A stretch of 64,000 bases of DNA, taken from assembly GCA_003254925.1 (NCBI GenBank), contig QANZ01053186.1:449637-513636 (forward strand), given 5' to 3'. The notes below the pieces were generated by a model. It saw only the letters and a list, made by a program, of their open reading frames with translations, was not told where the DNA came from and did no database searches. This document shows, piece after piece, positions 59,431-64,000 of this stretch. Every line of letters begins with the position of its first letter. The first letter of the stretch is position 1. The position numbers and the translations under genes were made by a program. Source of the DNA: Chamaecrista fasciculata (taxonomy: Eukaryota; Streptophyta; Magnoliopsida; Fabales; Fabaceae).

Positions 59431-61532
59431 CATGATATGAATGAGGAAGAAGGGAGTATGAATGTAATTCACAAGTAGAATAAGAACCAGTCTTATTTGT
59501 TGGAAAGGAAATTTCCAAGACCATTTTTTAGTTATTATTTGAAAATGTTGTCCATTACACCATTTGACTATTTTTTATAGACTTTGTTTAACAGATTAAG
59601 GGTGTATTTGGAAGAGGTGTTAGACAGGGAATGGAATAAAGTGGAAGAGTCAAAATATATACTTGTTTTTGGATGTTTTAATGAGGATGGAGTGGAATGG
59701 ATAAGGAGAGCTTCCCAAGTCTTCTTTGTCCATCCAAAAATTCATTTTTTCTGGCCTCCCAAGGATAAAATGGATTCATTTATATATTTAAAAGATAATT
59801 ATATCATAGTAATTTTAATAAAATGATAGTTTTATGGTTTCTAAAATTCTATTACACTCAAATACAAGGGCAATATTGAGAAAAATGACAACAAAATATT
59901 TCATTCCATTTTATTAAGGGTAACTTTCAAACAAGAATATCGTGTCAATTTCTTCCTCAATATTAAAACTATTTTTTCATTAACTCTCATCTCAAAACTC
60001 TCATCCTCTTCTTCTTCTCCTCCTCTTCTTTTTCTTTTTGTTTTTTCTTTCTTTTAATATTTAATCATCAATGCCTTACACTTTTTGTAGCTCGGCAATT
60101 TGTGTTGCAAATTGCAATTGTGAAGTCCTTCGACAACCATAAAACTCAGATTAGTTTCAGTTATTTTTTTAGGCAATTATGAAAAGACCTTAATTTAATA
60201 TATTCATATTTATATTTTGATCCTGACAATTCTGCTCAACTGCTCATAACAAATTCACAGTTTTTATATAAAAGCCATGAATTTATTAGTAATTTTATAA
60301 TCTGCCCTGATTATAATCGTAATAAACATGTTTGTTTGCGTTTTTTTCTGATCAGATTTTTTTATAATCAAACACATTCAATTACACTTATACACGTGTA
60401 TATATATACCTATAATTACCTATACTCTAATACATTCAATCACACATCACAATGCTAAAATGGTAATTTACCTGAAATGGTCGGCCGATTTTTTCAACGG
60501 TCGACCGAATATCGACCTGAGAATGCTATCATTGAAAATTTTTTTAGGTTCGGAGTGTTTTTTTACATTCTCTCTCATCTTGTGTCAAACGGTGGACCAT
60601 TTTTTTTTGTAGTCCACCGAATGTCGGGGCCTGATTCGAAAAAATACTACACTTTAGTCCTTTTGGTCCACCATTTCGGAGGTAAAAATATTATGGTTGA
60701 CCAAACCAAAATAAGCACCTCATAAGTTACCTACGATTATAATCATATTTTCATGATTCCCAAGGCAAACAGTGACACAATCTAATTTTTTTAAAAAAAC
60801 AACAATCACATCCAAACACACTTTAATTATAATCAAATCACACAATTTTATCAATTTCCTTACCCTTCTATCTACTAACCACAATCATTACATACCCATT
60901 TCAATAATTTCACACCAAATAATCAACTTTCATCCAAACACTAATACATAAATAATCAACTTTGATTATAATATTATAATCGGAGCCAAATGTTACATTT
61001 AACATCCTCATTATCATCTAATTAAATTGAAAAATTAAACTCATTCAAAAATATATTTGCAATTCAAATTACTTAACAAATAATAAGGGAGGAACTAAAT
61101 AGTTAACAACTATATAAATTTAAGGTCATCTATTTTCATAATTTAAGAACTAAATAATTGACTTACTAAAAAAAAGGGACCAAATAGTAAGTTTTTTTTT
61201 TCCATATTTTTTATATGAAAAATGGATGATGAGAGAAAGAAAACAACATACAAAAATAAGACATCACATCAAGAAATGGAGGATGAGTAACGGCAATGTC
61301 AAAAGAAGAAATAATAAAATTAATATTACTTCCGACTTCAGATCCAATATCCCCCCATTTTCCACTGTCCACAACATTCTCTTGAGATCCAATAAAAAAA
61401 TAATACTAAATAAATAAATTCAGGATTCAGGAACCAGTAATTTAAATTAAAATAAATAAATAACAATAATATTTATTTGGGGATCGTTTCGTTTCGTTTC
61501 GTTTTGTAAGCTCCCATGGTAGTAGCAATAGC
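59431..61532. other. Spacer upstream of NADK2
   Basis: No gene supported; the open frame at 59584-59826 has no recognisable motif and may be part of a mobile element. Between about 60310 and 61000 both ends carry GATTATAATC-type sequence in inverse orientation, perhaps an old TIR element. A GTTTC repeat lies at about 61486-61504. Confidence 0.4.
60479..60618. repeat. Two related hairpins in tandem
   Basis: GGTCGGCCG (60479-60487) pairs with CGGTCGACC (60498-60506) with one mismatch; 112 bases on, GGTGGAC (60591-60597) pairs with GTCCACC (60612-60618). Each stem closes a T-rich loop and is followed by GAATATCG or GAATGTCG then a CCTGA motif, so the two units are diverged copies. Confidence 0.7.
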
Positions 61533-64000
61533 ATGTGCCACATGGCATTCTCCGTCGACATGAATCTGCTCCCTTCACCGCCGGCGACCGGAGTATTCTC
61601 GCCGTCGTATCTCTCTCCTCTGTCCTCCGGCAATGGCAGAATCTTCGGGTTCGGATTTGGGCTCGGGTACGAGTGGCAGAGGAATAAGCTAAGGCTAAGA
61701 AAGCAGCTCAAGTTCGTTATCAGCGCGGAGCTTTCCAAGTCAATTTCCTTAAATTTCGGATTGGATACTCAGGTGTTTTACTTTCCTCACTCTTACTGTT
61801 TTAACTCAGTTCTTCGTTCTTTGATTGATGATCTGTTAGTTTGTTTTAGCTTAATCCAACACGTTTTCTTCATAAAATTGGGTGTTGTTGTTTTAACTCG
61901 TTTCGAGAAATTTGTGGTGTTGTTTCAACTTGTTTTTGGGAAAATTTCAAATCGAGGGGAAAGCCCAATTAAGATTGGTTCAAATGTAATATAAAGAGCA
62001 CCTTGTTGATCACTTAATTGATGATTGAAACGAGTTAGACCATGCTGATCTGGTGACTGACTTTGAGATTGTGAAAACTCATTAGCTTTTGTAGTGTTCT
62101 TATTGCCTCAGTCTTTGTCACTGGGGAATTTGCAATGTAGTTTTATTTGTTTATTCTCACTTTTCCTTGCTAGTTTGGAATATCTAATTCGACTTTTAGT
62201 AATTCTTCTGCAAGTGGTTTTTCACACAGTTTTTGCTCTATGTACAATTTATGAATTGACTCCAGGGAAAGATTGAAACCATGTACTTTTATCCTTCTTT
62301 AATTTGATTTTTATTCTTTTCTTTTCAGAGCTTGAATTCTTTCCAATCCCATGATTCATCACAGCTGCCTTGGATGGGTCCAGTTCCGGGTGATATTGCT
62401 GAAATTGAGGCATATTGTAGGATCTTTAGGAGTTCTGAAAGACTTCATTCTGCATTAATGGATGCTTTATGCAATCCATTAACCGGTGAATGCACTGTTT
62501 CATATGAGGTTCCGTCAGATGAGAAACCTCAACTTGAAGACAAAATAGTCTCGGTCCTTGGATGTATGGTGTCCCTCATGAACAAAGGTAGGGTAGATAT
62601 TCTCTCTGGAAGATCCTCAGCTATGAATTCCTTTCACACAGTCGATGTTACCACAATAGAGGATAATCTCCCTCCCCTTGCCATTTTTAGGGGTGAGATG
62701 AAAAGGTGTTGTGAGAGCTTGCATGTGGCACTTGAGAATTATTTGATACCTGGTGATGATCAAAGCATAGATGTATGGAGGAAACTTCAGAGACTGAAGA
62801 ATGTCTGCTATGATTCAGGTTTTCCTCGTAAGGAGGAATATCCTTGCCATACTTTGTTTGCGAATTGGAATCCTGTTTATTTATCTAATCCTACAGAGGA
62901 CACAGGATCCGAAGATTCTGAGGCAGCTTTTTGGACAGGTGGCCAGGTAACAGAAGAAGGCCTGCAATGGTTACTAGATAAAGGGTATAAAACTATAATA
63001 GATCTCAGAGCAGAAACTGTGAGAGATAACATCTACCAAGCAGCCATTGGTGATGCTATTGCGTCTAGAAAAATCGAATTGGTCAAAATCCCAGTTGAAG
63101 TCAGGACTGCACCTACAATGGCACAGGTTATGAGGTTTGCATCTTATGTTTCTGATGGCAGCAAAAGGCCCATCTATCTTCACAGCAAGGAAGGAGTTTG
63201 GAGAACATCTGCCATGGTCTCCAGATGGAGGCAGTACATGACTCGTTCTGCATCACAGTTTGTCTCTAATCAAGTAGGTACTTCAAATGACATGGTATCA
63301 TGCTATAACAATGGATCCGTAAAACCTCAGGGTTCCTCAATGACTGCAAAGAGATCCTTTGTAGAGAAGGATATTGATGTATTGCTAGAGAATCTGGGTG
63401 GAACACACAGTTCTGTCAGAAAATTGGACAAAATCGCCTTTCCAAAGAAGGATAACAAAAAGACTCATAGTGAAGGGGCTTTGAGTGGATCTATTCCTGA
63501 ATATAAGACATTGGCAGAAAACTCTTCCACTCCTAATGGAGCAGGATCTTTTTCAGGTTTCTCCGGCAAGACTAACCCTTTAAAAGCTCAAGCTCCTCCT
63601 TGTGATATCTTTTCCAAAAGGGAGATGTCCAACTTTCTTGGAAATAAGAAGATCTCACCACCCTCTTATTTCAAATATCAGATTAGACAATTGGAAAGCT
63701 TACCAAATTCAATGAACATGCATATTGGAAGATTGGAAGGGGGAGTCATTGTCAGCAATGTTAGTAATCATATACCTGGACTTGTGGACCCAGGAATTTC
63801 CAATGGGTCTGCTCATGTGGATTATCCTTCTGGAGAGGCACAGATTACAAGTGGTGGTAATAGGAACTTAATGAATGGAAGCACCAATAGTTCTGTTAGA
63901 ACAACGGTGAATAGATCAAGTGATGGAGAAATGTATCCCGTGATTAATAGGAATGTCTCCACCAGTGTGAGCAATGATTATGATCATGTCATAAATAAAT
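61533..64000 (+). CDS. NADK2: NAD kinase 2, chloroplast type (5' part; cut by the window end)
   Basis: NADK2 phosphorylates NAD to NADP in the chloroplast. Exons 61533-61772 and 62329 to the window end join in phase 0. The first exon has the Ser/Pro/Arg-rich, acid-poor look of a transit peptide (RNKLRLRKQLKFVISAE). Exon 2 gives strong family matches: LPWMGPVPGDIAEIEAYCRI, FRSSERLHSALMDALCNP, EDKIVSVLGCMVSLMNKGR, LPPLAIFRGEMKRCCESLH, FWTGGQVTEEGLQWLLDKGY and RPIYLHSKEGVWRTSAMVSR. The last is a phosphatase-like loop in which the usual Cys is Ser. The remaining sequence is the long, Ser/Asn-rich, poorly conserved linker; the C-terminal NAD kinase domain lies beyond the window. The start is uncertain: ATGs at 61533, 61542 and 61560 are all in frame. 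Confidence 0.93.

Noticed and set aside
59584..59826. 80-codon open frame as a possible small gene
   Set aside because: No recognisable motif, AT-rich end, and surrounded by element-like sequence.

Overview
The window is nuclear DNA of a eudicot plant. Every recognisable gene is a plant-type, intron-containing gene: a serine palmitoyltransferase subunit, a spliceosomal helicase, a DREB/ERF factor, WOX4 and chloroplast NAD kinase 2. Coding exons have balanced base composition and sit in very AT-rich intergenic DNA full of microsatellites and small mobile elements (SINEs, Helitron, MULE and MITE types, LTR and TRIM elements). A woody rosid is my guess from the look of the repeats, but species cannot be fixed from sequence alone. 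There are single N bases at 1823 and 54864, so this is an assembly.

Layout. 1-8.5 kb: LCB1 on the + strand, 12 coding exons. 10.2-14.0 kb: a PRP22/DHX8-type DEAH helicase, + strand. 14.04-16.6 kb: a broken partial copy of LCB1 that begins 16 bases after the helicase stop codon. 16.8 kb: a SINE. 17.9-19.7 kb: a membrane-anchored SPRY protein gene, - strand. 20.8-21.3 kb: a TIR element. 21.5-22.9 kb: an NYN-domain nuclease-like gene with a C2H2 finger, + strand. 27.6-30.5 kb: a non-autonomous Copia element with a decayed gag and a solo LTR of another element nested inside it. 31.2 kb: a DEAR-type ERF repressor gene. 32-46 kb: a gene-poor stretch with two Helitrons and several TIR elements; two of the larger TIR elements carry coding-like inserts, one of them a pectate lyase exon fragment. 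47.2-48.4 kb: WOX4. 48.9-54.3 kb: a tandemly duplicated region around a truncated poly(A)-binding-protein-like gene. 54.6-59.4 kb: a decayed ubinuclein gene carrying TRIM-like and Au-like insertions. 61.5 kb to the end: the 5' part of NADK2.

The genes are ordinary single plant genes and do not form a pathway or cluster. The notable content is how the region was built: local duplication and decay (LCB1, PABP, UBN copies), gene-fragment capture by TIR elements, and nested retroelements whose target-site duplications can be read directly. Exon boundaries were worked out by eye from GT/AG sites, reading phase and resemblance to known plant proteins; none was confirmed by transcript data.
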